From Pseudomonas sp. GOM7 (GTDB lineage Bacteria > Pseudomonadota > Gammaproteobacteria > Pseudomonadales > Pseudomonadaceae), in assembly GCF_026723825.1 (NCBI RefSeq), contig NZ_CP113519.1, positions 2,728,001 through 2,792,000 of the forward strand: a stretch of 64,000 bases of DNA, in the 5' to 3' direction. A program made the translations under genes and the position numbers. Below the pieces are notes generated by a model that was not told the DNA's origin, searched no databases, and saw only the letters and a list, made by a program, of their open reading frames with translations. Below, piece after piece: positions 1 through 7,669 of this stretch (position 1 is the stretch's first letter; each line of letters opens with the position of its first letter).

Positions 1-1
1 A

Positions 2-1606
2 CGCTTTCTCATCGCCATCACCGGTGACGGTTTCACCTCCAGCCAACTCGACGCCTTCCACCAGGCCGTCACCACGCTGATCAGCGGCCTCAACGCCATC
101 GTGCCGATTTCCTGGCGCCTGCAGGACGCGATCAACGTCTATCAGCTCGACACCCTTTCCAACCAGTCCGGCTTGTCGCCGAACAGTGCTTTTGGCACTG
201 CTAGCTGTGGCACATCTGCCAGCAACCTGAGCGCCGACCCGACGAAAGTCAGCAACGCCCTGAGCGCCGCTGGCCTCACCTGGCATCTGGCCGTGGTCAT
301 TGCCAACACCAGCAGCGCCGGTGGCAGCTTCGGTGGCAGCCTGTGCACCCTGACCCTGGACAGCGGCAACGTGGCCTTGCTGGCCCGGGCCATCGCCCAT
401 CTGGTGGCCGGACTCGGCGTCGAGTACGCCACCCAGTCCGGCAGCTACCCGGACATCGAACCCAGCAGTCCCAACCTCACGACCAGCCTCAACGCCGCTT
501 CGCTGAAGTGGAAGCAGTATCTGACCCCCGGCTTCACTGCCCTGCCCTCCGACCCCTCGGCCAATGGCTGGCAGCCGTGGATGATCGGCGCCTTTGAAGG
601 CGGCGGCAATTACGCCAAGGGCATCTACCGGCCCAGTCAGAACTGCCTGATGCGCGACCCCACCGCCGGCTTCTGCCTGGTCTGCTACCACGAGTTGCTG
701 AAGGCTTTCGCGCCCTATCACCAGACCACAGGTCTGTCCTGGCTGGCCAGCCAGAGCGGCGTCGGCACCTGGTCGGCCGTGAAGGCCGTGTCGCCGCCGG
801 TGCAGCCTTCGCCGGTTCAGGCGCTGGCTACCACCAGTCTGGCCAGCCGGCTCTTCGTCTTCACCCTGGCCAATGGGGTCATCGGGCACAACTCGGCTAC
901 GGTGGTCGGCAACTGGGAAAGCCAGCAGCCGATTCCCCTGAGCACCACCAATGTCGGCCAGGTCGGCGATATCGCCGCGACCCTGGCCGGCAGCGTGGTA
1001 CTGGTTGCCGCCCTGTCCGGTAACCAGGTCTGGCTGGCCAGTCAAGCGGCCGGTGCGGCGTGGAGCGGCTTCAGCGCGATTCCCTCAAGCGGCCTGCCGG
1101 CCGGCTGCACTCGAGTGGCCTGCGCGGTCATCAACGGTCAACTATTCGTCTTTGCCTCCGGCAGCAAGGGCATCTGGCTCAGCGTGCGCAACGGCGCTCA
1201 GGTCTGGGACAGCAGTTGGAGCGAGATAACCACTCGCTTGGGGCTGGACGCCGGTTCGACGATCGACTGCATCACCGCCGGCGCCGCAGTGCAGGGCCAG
1301 TTCGTTCACCTCTTCGCCGCCCAGGGCAGCACCCTCAAGCATGCCAAGGTCAACGCCGCGTGCGCCTGGCTGGCTGCGGAGAACGTCGCCAGCAGCGGCC
1401 TGACCCCGGCCCTCGATCTCAACTGCGCGGTTCGCGACGAGGGCTACGTGTTCCTCGCTGCCGCCACGGCCAAGGGGCCGATGAGCGCGACGCGCAATGC
1501 CGTGAGCTGGCCCAGTGCCGCTACCCCCCTTTCCGCCCTGCCGAGCACGGTCAGTCGTGTCTCGGCGGGCTTCCTGTCCGGCACGCTTTTGGCCGCGGCA
1601 TCCTGA
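2..1606 (+). CDS. Degenerate IgA-peptidase-M64-like protein with beta-propeller-like C-terminus (5' end outside window)
   Basis: The reading frame is already open at the left edge, so the start lies outside the window. The first visible residues (ITGDGFTSSQLDAF, then INVYQLDTLSNQSG) follow the M64 (IgA peptidase) pattern of a DGY-like opening and a 'vSnesG' stretch. Further landmarks are EPSSPNLT at 458-481 and YRPSQNCLM at 626-652, both in M64 order. Where M64 enzymes have HExxH followed by GLADEY, this protein reads RAIAH (386-400) followed by GLGVEY, so the first zinc His and the catalytic Glu are gone. It is therefore probably a non-catalytic M64 fold. From about nt 800 to the end there are repeated Trp-containing beta units of roughly 55 residues that resemble PLL/tectonin-type propeller lectins, suggesting a binding role. 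It is the first visible gene of the + strand operon; the next start is 36 bp downstream. The family call is from motif memory, and the loss of the catalytic motif is seen directly. Confidence 0.6.
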   Translation, partial: RFLIAITGDGFTSSQLDAFHQAVTTLISGLNAIVPISWRLQDAINVYQLDTLSNQSGLSPNSAFGTASCGTSASNLSADPTKVSNALSAAGLTWHLAVVIANTSSAGGSFGGSLCTLTLDSGNVALLARAIAHLVAGLGVEYATQSGSYPDIEPSSPNLTTSLNAASLKWKQYLTPGFTALPSDPSANGWQPWMIGAFEGGGNYAKGIYRPSQNCLMRDPTAGFCLVCYHELLKAFAPYHQTTGLSWLASQSGVGTWSAVKAVSPPVQPSPVQALATTSLASRLFVFTLANGVIGHNSATVVGNWESQQPIPLSTTNVGQVGDIAATLAGSVVLVAALSGNQVWLASQAAGAAWSGFSAIPSSGLPAGCTRVACAVINGQLFVFASGSKGIWLSVRNGAQVWDSSWSEITTRLGLDAGSTIDCITAGAAVQGQFVHLFAAQGSTLKHAKVNAACAWLAAENVASSGLTPALDLNCAVRDEGYVFLAAATAKGPMSATRNAVSWPSAATPLSALPSTVSRVSAGFLSGTLLAAAS

Positions 1607-1642
1607 CCCACCCACACAGCAAGGCCATCATGGAGAACGCTT

Positions 1643-2017
1643 ATGAGTAGTGGCGGCGGCAGCAGTCCAACCCCCAACCGTACCTGCACCGGTACCCTAA
1701 CCACCTCGCAACGGCTGGTGCTGGTCGGCACCCAGTACAGCCTCAACGGCGCCAACTGGACCACCACCCCGCCGACCTCGGTGCCAGCAGGCAGCAATGC
1801 GGCCACCGTGTTCGTCGCCAACGGCCAGACGCCGGATGGCAAGGTTACCTACCAGGCTGACGACGGCACCCAGTTCATCCTGCAGTTCACCATGAACGGC
1901 ACCAACTCGGCGAACATCCTTGGCGTCGGTGGCACGGCTTCGTCGTACAACTACAACAGGACCTTCCCCACCGCTGGCGACACCATCACCGTCGCCTTCA
2001 CCCTGTCCAATTCCTGA
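1643..2017 (+). CDS. Small Thr/Asn/Gly-rich beta-sandwich protein, possibly ET79/aegerolysin-like
   Basis: This is a 124-residue protein preceded by a GGAGAA ribosome site about 8 nt upstream of ATG. After a flexible SSGGGSSPTPN head it is rich in Thr, Asn, Gly and aromatics. It reads as alternating beta strands with the order NW-PP-(S)VPAG-GKVTY-GTNS-FTLSNS. That order loosely recalls the crystal protein ET79 / Asp-haemolysin class of small membrane- or lipid-binding beta sandwiches (W, PP, I-PG, G-V-Y, G-N). No signal peptide is visible. The similarity is weak and I cannot exclude an unrelated small beta protein. It sits between the M64-like gene and the 206-aa gene in the same operon. Confidence 0.4.
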   Translation: MSSGGGSSPTPNRTCTGTLTTSQRLVLVGTQYSLNGANWTTTPPTSVPAGSNAATVFVANGQTPDGKVTYQADDGTQFILQFTMNGTNSANILGVGGTASSYNYNRTFPTAGDTITVAFTLSNS

Positions 2018-2030
2018 GAGGAAGCCCGTC

Positions 2031-2651
2031 ATGAGCTACACAATGTCCGTGGATCGGGTGATCCAGCTTGCCCGCTGTGACGATTTCCCCGAGGCGAAGA
2101 TCCGCGAAATGTTCGCCCAGTACAATGCCACCGAACTACCTCTCGAGATTCTGGCAACCTTGCCGATCCCGCTGCCGGTGAAGGTCTATCTCGCCCTGCA
2201 GGACGAGTTCTTCAGCGAAGCGGAATTCCGCGAACTGTCGCTGGCTTTCGCCAAGCATGCGGCCAGCAGCAACCCGGCGGTGCAAAACAACCACTTCGTC
2301 AGCAGCACCATCAGCGCCTACGAGCAGGCCCTGGTGGAGACTCGCAGCCTGGCGCATGGCGTCGCCCTCAACGCCAATATCCGGCAACAGGTCGAAGGCT
2401 ATCGCGGTGCGGTCAAGGCGTTGATGGAACCTCTGACCCAGGCGCTGCGCAGCGGCAATGGCAGCGGCGCGCCGTTACACACCGTTGCCGCCTATGAGGC
2501 GGTGTGGTTCGCCGGCTACGAGCACCATGGCATCGCCTGCCGCAACGCCGCCTCTTGCGCAGTGGCCGCCGTGCCCAAGGAGCAGGCCGACGCTGCTCTG
2601 CAGTGGGTGCTGGACAACGCCGTGGCCGTGACCCAGGCCCGGGCGGCCTGA
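2031..2651 (+). CDS. Unknown 206-aa alpha-helical protein
   Basis: I chose the ATG at 2031 because a GAGAGGAAG ribosome site lies just upstream; an in-frame opening further upstream overlaps the previous gene. I do not recognise the family. The sequence is predicted by eye to be almost entirely helical, with a Leu/Pro-rich stretch near residues 30-55 (TELPLEILATLPIPLPVKVYL) and a C-terminal Ala-rich region containing three Cys/His residues. There is no signal peptide or membrane segment. The stop is followed two bases later by the ATG of the FabZ-like gene, so the two are probably translated in a coupled way. It could be a scaffold or adaptor for the lipid-synthesis genes that follow, but that rests on position only. 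Confidence 0.55.
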   Translation: MSYTMSVDRVIQLARCDDFPEAKIREMFAQYNATELPLEILATLPIPLPVKVYLALQDEFFSEAEFRELSLAFAKHAASSNPAVQNNHFVSSTISAYEQALVETRSLAHGVALNANIRQQVEGYRGAVKALMEPLTQALRSGNGSGAPLHTVAAYEAVWFAGYEHHGIACRNAASCAVAAVPKEQADAALQWVLDNAVAVTQARAA

Positions 2652-2652
2652 C

Positions 2653-3177
2653 ATGGCCAGCACCAGTGCCGCCCTGGACGTCGCCACCGCGCTCGCCCGG
2701 CTGCGGCGCGGTCCACTGCTGCAAGCCACGGCGGGATCCTCCGTCGTGGTGGCCTTTCCGCCCCTGGAACAGATGCTGCCGCACCGGCCGCCATTTCTCC
2801 TGATCGACCGCGTTCTGGCCTGGAACCCGGACGACCATGTGCTGCACGCACAGCGCCGGGTCGACCCCGAAGACCCGGTGCTCGGCGGGCATTTCCCCGG
2901 CAACCCGATCTACCCCGGCGCGCTTCAGGGCGAGGCCATTGCCCAGGCCGGCCAATGCCTGCTGCACATGGCCCGTGGTTGCCCGGCGCAACCGCTGGAC
3001 ATCCTCGCCACGCGGGTATTCGGTGCCCAGTTTCTCGGCCAGGTCCGCCCTGGTGACATCATGGATATAGAGGTACGAATGCTCGACGACAACGGCATGC
3101 TGGCGATCTTCGGTGGGCGCATCAGCGTCGCCGGCGCGGTGCGCAGCGTGGTGGTGATGGAGGGCTGTCATGTCTGA
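2653..3177 (+). CDS. FabZ-like 3-hydroxyacyl-ACP dehydratase (hot-dog fold)
   Basis: The product is 174 aa and should dehydrate 3-hydroxyacyl-ACP to trans-2-enoyl-ACP in the cytoplasm. Family landmarks are LPHRPPFLLIDRV (about residues 36-48) and GHFPGNPIYPGALQGEAIAQ, with the catalytic pair His80 and Glu94. The 14-residue spacing matches the H54/E68 pair of E. coli FabZ. It carries about 25 extra N-terminal residues compared with FabZ, and in that it resembles the dehydratases of aryl-polyene clusters. Its 3' end overlaps the ketosynthase gene by 8 nt. Together with the next three genes it forms a minimal type II fatty-acid or polyene elongation set; which acyl chain it handles cannot be read from the sequence. 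Confidence 0.85.
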   Translation: MASTSAALDVATALARLRRGPLLQATAGSSVVVAFPPLEQMLPHRPPFLLIDRVLAWNPDDHVLHAQRRVDPEDPVLGGHFPGNPIYPGALQGEAIAQAGQCLLHMARGCPAQPLDILATRVFGAQFLGQVRPGDIMDIEVRMLDDNGMLAIFGGRISVAGAVRSVVVMEGCHV

Positions 3178-4462
3178 CCTGCCTCGCGTGGTGGTGAGCG
3201 GAATGTCGGTGCTCACCGCCCTCGGTGAAGACCCCGGCAGCCTGCTCGACAACCTGCTGGCCGGGCGCTCCGGCATTCGCCGCTGGAGCAGCTTCGACCG
3301 CGAGATCGCGACCAAGGTCGGCGGCAGTCTGGAAGGCTTCGATCCGCGCCCGCGCCTTGCCGCCCTGGCTGACAGCCTGACGGACGCACCACGCTTGCGC
3401 CTGCGCCGGGCAAGCAATCGCCTGCCCTGGTCCACCGCGCTGTCGGTATTGATGGCCGGGCGTGCCTGGCAGGACGCCGGGCTGTTCGCGCTGCCGGCGG
3501 GCGAGGATGGCGAAACCGCGATCATCGTCGGTGGCCACAACATCGGGCAGAACTACTACTACAACAATTTCCGCCAGTTCGAGCAGGATCCCGACCATAT
3601 CGACGTGCAGTTCGGCCTCGCCGGGCTGGACACCGACCATGCCGCAGTGGCCTCGGAGGTACTCGGCATTCGCGGCCCCGGCTACAGCGTCGGCGGTGCC
3701 TGCGCCAGTGGCGCCCTGGCGCTGCGCGCGGCGTTCAACGAAATCCGTTTCGGCGATGCCGAACGGGTCGTGGTGCTGGCCCCGGTGCTCGACTATTCAC
3801 CCTTGGAGCTGCATGCCCTGGCCCTGATGCAGGCGGTCAGTCAGCGCTCCTTCAACGATCACCCGGAGCAGGCCAGCCGGCCTTTCGACCGCCGCCGCGA
3901 AGGCTTCGTCCCGGCTCACGGTGGCGCCTGCCTGGTTCTCGAACGTGCCGAACTGGCTCAGGCACGCGGCGCCGAGCCGCTGTGCGAAGTCCTCGCCGTG
4001 GCCGCCCGCTCCGACGCTAGCCGCCAGCCAAGCCCGCAGGAAGATGGCCAGACCCGCACCATCCAGGCTGCCCTGCGCGAAGCCAGTCTGCAGCCTGGTG
4101 ATATCGACTTCATCTGCGCTCACGCCACCTCGACGCCATTGGGCGACCTTACCGAGGCGCGTTCGATCCGCCGGGTGTTCGGCGCGCACCTGGAGCGGCT
4201 AAAGGTCAACGCACCGAAATCCATGCTCGGTCATACCTGCTGGTCGGCACCGCTGGTTGAGCTGGTGGCGGCCATCGCGCAGATGCGCGCCGGGCAGCTA
4301 CACCCGACCATCAACCTCGACGACCCTGACCCGGAGCTGGACTTCGATGTCTGCGCTGCCGGTGCAGTGTTGCATCCGGTGCGCTACCTGCTGAAGAACG
4401 CCTTCGGCTTCGGTGGCAACAACTGCGTAGCGATCCTCGGTCGCTGGGAGCCCCGCTCATGA
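3170..4462 (+). CDS. FabF-like beta-ketoacyl-ACP synthase
   Basis: This is a 430-aa condensing enzyme of the KAS I/II family, which extends acyl-ACP by decarboxylative condensation with malonyl-ACP. The catalytic triad is intact: Cys178 (in GGACASG), His318 (in AHATSTPLGD) and His355 (in SMLGHT), with Lys350 before the last His. The spacings of 140 and 37 residues equal those of E. coli FabF (C164/H304/H341). It is therefore an active-type synthase, not a chain-length factor. The insertion GHNIGQNYYYNNFRQF around residues 122-137 is unusual and may shape the acyl pocket. The gene overlaps both neighbours (8 nt upstream, 4 nt downstream). No acyltransferase or second ketosynthase is seen in the window. 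Confidence 0.88.
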   Translation: MSDLPRVVVSGMSVLTALGEDPGSLLDNLLAGRSGIRRWSSFDREIATKVGGSLEGFDPRPRLAALADSLTDAPRLRLRRASNRLPWSTALSVLMAGRAWQDAGLFALPAGEDGETAIIVGGHNIGQNYYYNNFRQFEQDPDHIDVQFGLAGLDTDHAAVASEVLGIRGPGYSVGGACASGALALRAAFNEIRFGDAERVVVLAPVLDYSPLELHALALMQAVSQRSFNDHPEQASRPFDRRREGFVPAHGGACLVLERAELAQARGAEPLCEVLAVAARSDASRQPSPQEDGQTRTIQAALREASLQPGDIDFICAHATSTPLGDLTEARSIRRVFGAHLERLKVNAPKSMLGHTCWSAPLVELVAAIAQMRAGQLHPTINLDDPDPELDFDVCAAGAVLHPVRYLLKNAFGFGGNNCVAILGRWEPRS

Positions 4463-5199
4463 ATTTCCTCGTCACCGGCGGTAGTCGTGGCATCGGCCGA
4501 CGCATCGTCGAACAGGTGTTGCTGGCCGGCCATGATGTCGCCTTCACCTGGAATCAGGACGCCGAGGCCGCTGCGGCGCTGCAGCGCCATGCAGCGGAAA
4601 TCGCCCCGCATCGACGCTGCCTGGCCCTGCGCCTGGACATGGCCGACGGCGCCGCCATCGATGCGGTGTGCGAGGAGGCCGACCAGGTGCTGGACGGCAT
4701 CGACGTGCTGGTGGGCAATGCCGCGATCAACCGACCGAGCCTGGCCGTATCGCTGCCCGACGCCGACTGGCGCGCGGTGATGGAGGTCAACCTGGACGGC
4801 AACTTCCGCCTGTGCCGAACCCTGCTGCCGGGCTTCATCGCCCGCCGCCGCGGGCGCATCGTCCTGCTCTCCTCGGTGGCGGCCCACGGCATGAGTGGGC
4901 AGATCGCCTACAACGTGTCCAAGGCCGGGCTGATCGCCATGGCCGCGACCCTGGCCCGGGAGTACGGGCGCCGTGGCATCACCGCCAACGCCCTGGTGCT
5001 GGGCCTGGTGGACACCGACATGAGCCGCGAGACCGCGGCGCCGAGAACCTTTGAACACTGGCTCGGGCAGTGCCCCAGCGGCCGCCTCGGCACGCCGGAC
5101 GACGTGGCCCAGGCCGTACTCTACCTGGCCTCCGACGGGGCCACCTTCATCAACGGCCAGGCCATCCACCTCACCGGTGGCCTGAACTGGGTGCCATGA
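4459..5199 (+). CDS. FabG-like 3-oxoacyl-ACP reductase (SDR)
   Basis: The product is a 246-aa classical short-chain dehydrogenase. It has the NADP-binding TGGSRGIG at the N-terminus, NAAIN, and the catalytic residues Ser138, Tyr151 and Lys155, identical in numbering to E. coli FabG. It should reduce 3-ketoacyl-ACP to the 3-hydroxy form, the step between the ketosynthase and the dehydratase of this operon. The ATG overlaps the upstream stop (ATGA), and its own stop overlaps a spare ATG just before the ACP gene. The C-terminal GGLNWVP departs from the usual GGMYM of housekeeping FabG, which fits a specialised, cluster-associated paralogue. Confidence 0.87.
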   Translation: MNFLVTGGSRGIGRRIVEQVLLAGHDVAFTWNQDAEAAAALQRHAAEIAPHRRCLALRLDMADGAAIDAVCEEADQVLDGIDVLVGNAAINRPSLAVSLPDADWRAVMEVNLDGNFRLCRTLLPGFIARRRGRIVLLSSVAAHGMSGQIAYNVSKAGLIAMAATLAREYGRRGITANALVLGLVDTDMSRETAAPRTFEHWLGQCPSGRLGTPDDVAQAVLYLASDGATFINGQAIHLTGGLNWVP

Positions 5200-5213
5200 C
5201 AAGGAGCGACACA

Positions 5214-5477
5214 ATGCACGATATCCACGAGACGGTCCGCGAAGTGGTTCTGCGCCATACCGAGGCCGCCCTGGCCTTCCTTGACCTCGGCCCGATCGAC
5301 ACCCAACTGCGCTTCGACCATCTTGGCGCCAGTAGCCTGGACATCATCACCATCGTCTCCGACGCCATGCGCGAGTTGCGCATCAAGGTTCCGGTGGAGC
5401 AGCTCAATTCGCTGTCGAGCATCGACGCGTTGATCGACACCCTGAGCGGCGCCGTGGCCGCCCGCGAGAGCGACTGA
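5214..5477 (+). CDS. Acyl carrier protein
   Basis: The product is an 87-aa acidic four-helix carrier protein. I chose ATG 5214 because AAGGAG (5201-5206) is placed 7 nt upstream; an earlier ATG at 5196 overlaps the reductase stop and lacks that spacing. The phosphopantetheine Ser is Ser41 in LGASSLD, where the usual Asp-Ser-Leu reads Ser-Ser-Leu. The replaced Asp is uncommon in housekeeping AcpP and may alter recognition by a phosphopantetheinyl transferase or partner enzyme. It would carry the chain processed by the dehydratase, synthase and reductase encoded just upstream. Three bases separate it from the metallo-beta-lactamase gene. Confidence 0.85.
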   Translation: MHDIHETVREVVLRHTEAALAFLDLGPIDTQLRFDHLGASSLDIITIVSDAMRELRIKVPVEQLNSLSSIDALIDTLSGAVAARESD

Positions 5478-5480
5478 GCC

Positions 5481-7637
5481 ATGGCCTGGTCGCTGGAGAT
5501 TCACCACATCGATGTGAAGAAGGCCGGCGATGCGACCCTGATCGTCGCGAAAAACCCGGATAACGCCGAGGGCCAGCGAATCCGCGCGGTATTGATCGAC
5601 GGCGGGCGCCAGGGTATCGCCACCTATCTGCACAACTACATCACCAACACGGCCGGGCTGAGCAAACTCGATGCCATGGTCGTCACCCATTACGACGGCG
5701 ACCACCTGGGTGGAGTGGCCGCCCTGCTGGCGAAGAAGGTCAGTACCTACGACACGGTGCGGATCTACGACCGGGGTTGGCCAGCCCTGGGGCCCGAAGA
5801 TCTGTACCTTCGATATCTCAACGCGATCAACCAGAAGTCAGGGCGCAACCGCGTGACCCGCGCCGTAAAGGCCGCTGACCTGGGGCCCAATATTCCCTCT
5901 AGCATGGTGTCGCGCACCGGCTCACCGGCAGCTCCCGCCGGTGCCAGCGCCTTCCAGGTGATGCAGGCGATCAACCAGGCCCCACAATGGCTGATCACGG
6001 GGCCCCAGGCAGAAATCCTCCAGCTTACCGGCGACCGAGCGCCGACACTGACCTGCATTGCCTGCAACCAGTGGGTGCAGCGTGCCAATGGCACTCCAGT
6101 CAAGGCCGCTCAGGGCGTCAGCGAAGCGGAAAACGCATGCAGCCTTGCCTTCCTCCTGCGCTTCGGCGATTTCACCTACTACATCGGCGGCGATATCGAA
6201 GATCCCCAGGAAACCCTGATCGCCAGCCTTGCCAACCCCAATGACAATGCCGCTGGCCGTGTCCTGGTGGTCAAGGCCAGCCATCATGGCGCCGATACCG
6301 CCACCTCGGCGGCTTTTCTCCAGCGCATGCGCCCGCTGGCGGTGATGGTTTCCAACAGTACGGACAACCAGCACGGCCACCCGGCCCCGGCCACGGTGGA
6401 TGTGCTCAACGGCTATCCCCGTGGCAACGGTATCACCCTGCCCCCGCCACCGGCCTCGCCAGGGCGGCCACGGCGCACCTACTTCACCGGCTTCGACAGC
6501 GCCGAGAACATGAGCAACGCCTTCGTCACCCTGGGCATCGTCGCGGGAGATCCCAATGCCAGCAACCTGCCCGGCAACCTGCTGGTGAAGGTCAGCGAGG
6601 CCCAGGCCTTTGACAATCGCAACTTCCCGGGCAGCGCCTGGCGCGCGGTGCTCGCGGTGGCCGATATCGCCGCCAAGGCAGTGGGCCTGGCGCCAAACCC
6701 GGTGGCCGCCAATGCTGCCGCCGAAGCGGCGGTCAAAGGCACGCTGGTGGATGTGGTCACCGCGCTGGTCAACACCACCGACGCGCGGAATGCCGCCACA
6801 GCCTTGTGGGTACTGCGCAGCAAGACCGGCGGCGGGATCAACAGCGAGTACCTTCGCTGGCTGGACATGCAACCCCCCGGCCAGGAAGACTGGCTGGAGG
6901 CGATAGATGAGCAGCGCAAGGCCCTCCAGCGCGCGGCCAGCATGGACGACGTCTATCGCTGCGTCGACTGCGCCGCGCAAACCGCCGCCACCACCAGTGC
7001 GGCAGTGCCCGGCCCGTTGGCCGAGTTCGCGGCGCTGGCGGATTCTATCGATGGCTTGGGTACGGCATACCAGTTGGTCAACCACTACGTCCCCCTGCCT
7101 GAGTACAACGTCGCCGTACAAACCGCGAACGACCAGGCCACGCAGGCACGGGACATCCTCACCAATGGTGCTGGACGTGTGGCGACCCTGGCGACCCAGG
7201 CCGCGACCGCCGCGCAGCAGGTACGCGGCGCCAGTAACCAGACCGAGGCCATGCAATTGGCAGGCGCCGCCCTCGATGCCGCCGAGAAAGCCTGCGAAGC
7301 CGCCGGCGAAACCTTCTACGACCTCGGCAACTGCTACAGGCGTGCCGCCCGTGCCGGTGCGAACCCGAGCCCGGCGCTGGTGGCGCTGACCATCACCCGT
7401 GCCTGCGGCAGTACTCAGGCCGGCGTGGTCACCGGCGCCATTGCTGGGGCGATCTGTGGCAATGGCCGGCTCGACCCGGCCAGGCAGGCGCTGCACTACG
7501 CCCTCGATACGGTCGGGGTGAACTCGTCGGCGGCGCTGGCCGCCCTGAGCGAAGCCCTCACCGGGGGCGAGCCGTTGTTCACCGTCAGCTACTACAAGGC
7601 ATCAGCCAACAAGGACGTACAGGATTCCCTTTCCTGA
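5481..7637 (+). CDS. ComEC/Rec2-type metallo-beta-lactamase-fold protein with long helical C-terminal extension
   Basis: This 718-aa protein opens directly with the beta-lactamase fold, without a signal peptide. The metal-binding THYDGDHLGG motif lies near residues 69-78, followed by GGDIED and ASHHG (from residue 266), as in the ComEC-type MBL domains of competence proteins and related stand-alone hydrolases. Such domains hydrolyse phosphodiesters or other esters, but the substrate is not predictable here. Residues from about 380 onward form an Ala-rich, largely helical extension with no recognised domain; at roughly 340 residues it is half the protein. It lacks the ComEC membrane segments. 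The gene follows the ACP by 3 nt, so a function acting on the same acyl product, or in quality control of the system, is possible but unproven. Confidence 0.72.
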   Translation: MAWSLEIHHIDVKKAGDATLIVAKNPDNAEGQRIRAVLIDGGRQGIATYLHNYITNTAGLSKLDAMVVTHYDGDHLGGVAALLAKKVSTYDTVRIYDRGWPALGPEDLYLRYLNAINQKSGRNRVTRAVKAADLGPNIPSSMVSRTGSPAAPAGASAFQVMQAINQAPQWLITGPQAEILQLTGDRAPTLTCIACNQWVQRANGTPVKAAQGVSEAENACSLAFLLRFGDFTYYIGGDIEDPQETLIASLANPNDNAAGRVLVVKASHHGADTATSAAFLQRMRPLAVMVSNSTDNQHGHPAPATVDVLNGYPRGNGITLPPPPASPGRPRRTYFTGFDSAENMSNAFVTLGIVAGDPNASNLPGNLLVKVSEAQAFDNRNFPGSAWRAVLAVADIAAKAVGLAPNPVAANAAAEAAVKGTLVDVVTALVNTTDARNAATALWVLRSKTGGGINSEYLRWLDMQPPGQEDWLEAIDEQRKALQRAASMDDVYRCVDCAAQTAATTSAAVPGPLAEFAALADSIDGLGTAYQLVNHYVPLPEYNVAVQTANDQATQARDILTNGAGRVATLATQAATAAQQVRGASNQTEAMQLAGAALDAAEKACEAAGETFYDLGNCYRRAARAGANPSPALVALTITRACGSTQAGVVTGAIAGAICGNGRLDPARQALHYALDTVGVNSSAALAALSEALTGGEPLFTVSYYKASANKDVQDSLS

Positions 7638-7669
7638 GGCGGACCGCTCTTTCCTGGAGACAGCACCCT

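Noticed and set aside
2653..5477. Fatty-acid cassette as the source of the lipopeptide's 3-hydroxyacyl chain
   Set aside because: The cassette is in a different operon without a syr-syp-like box in view, and Pseudomonas lipopeptides normally take their acyl group from primary metabolism.
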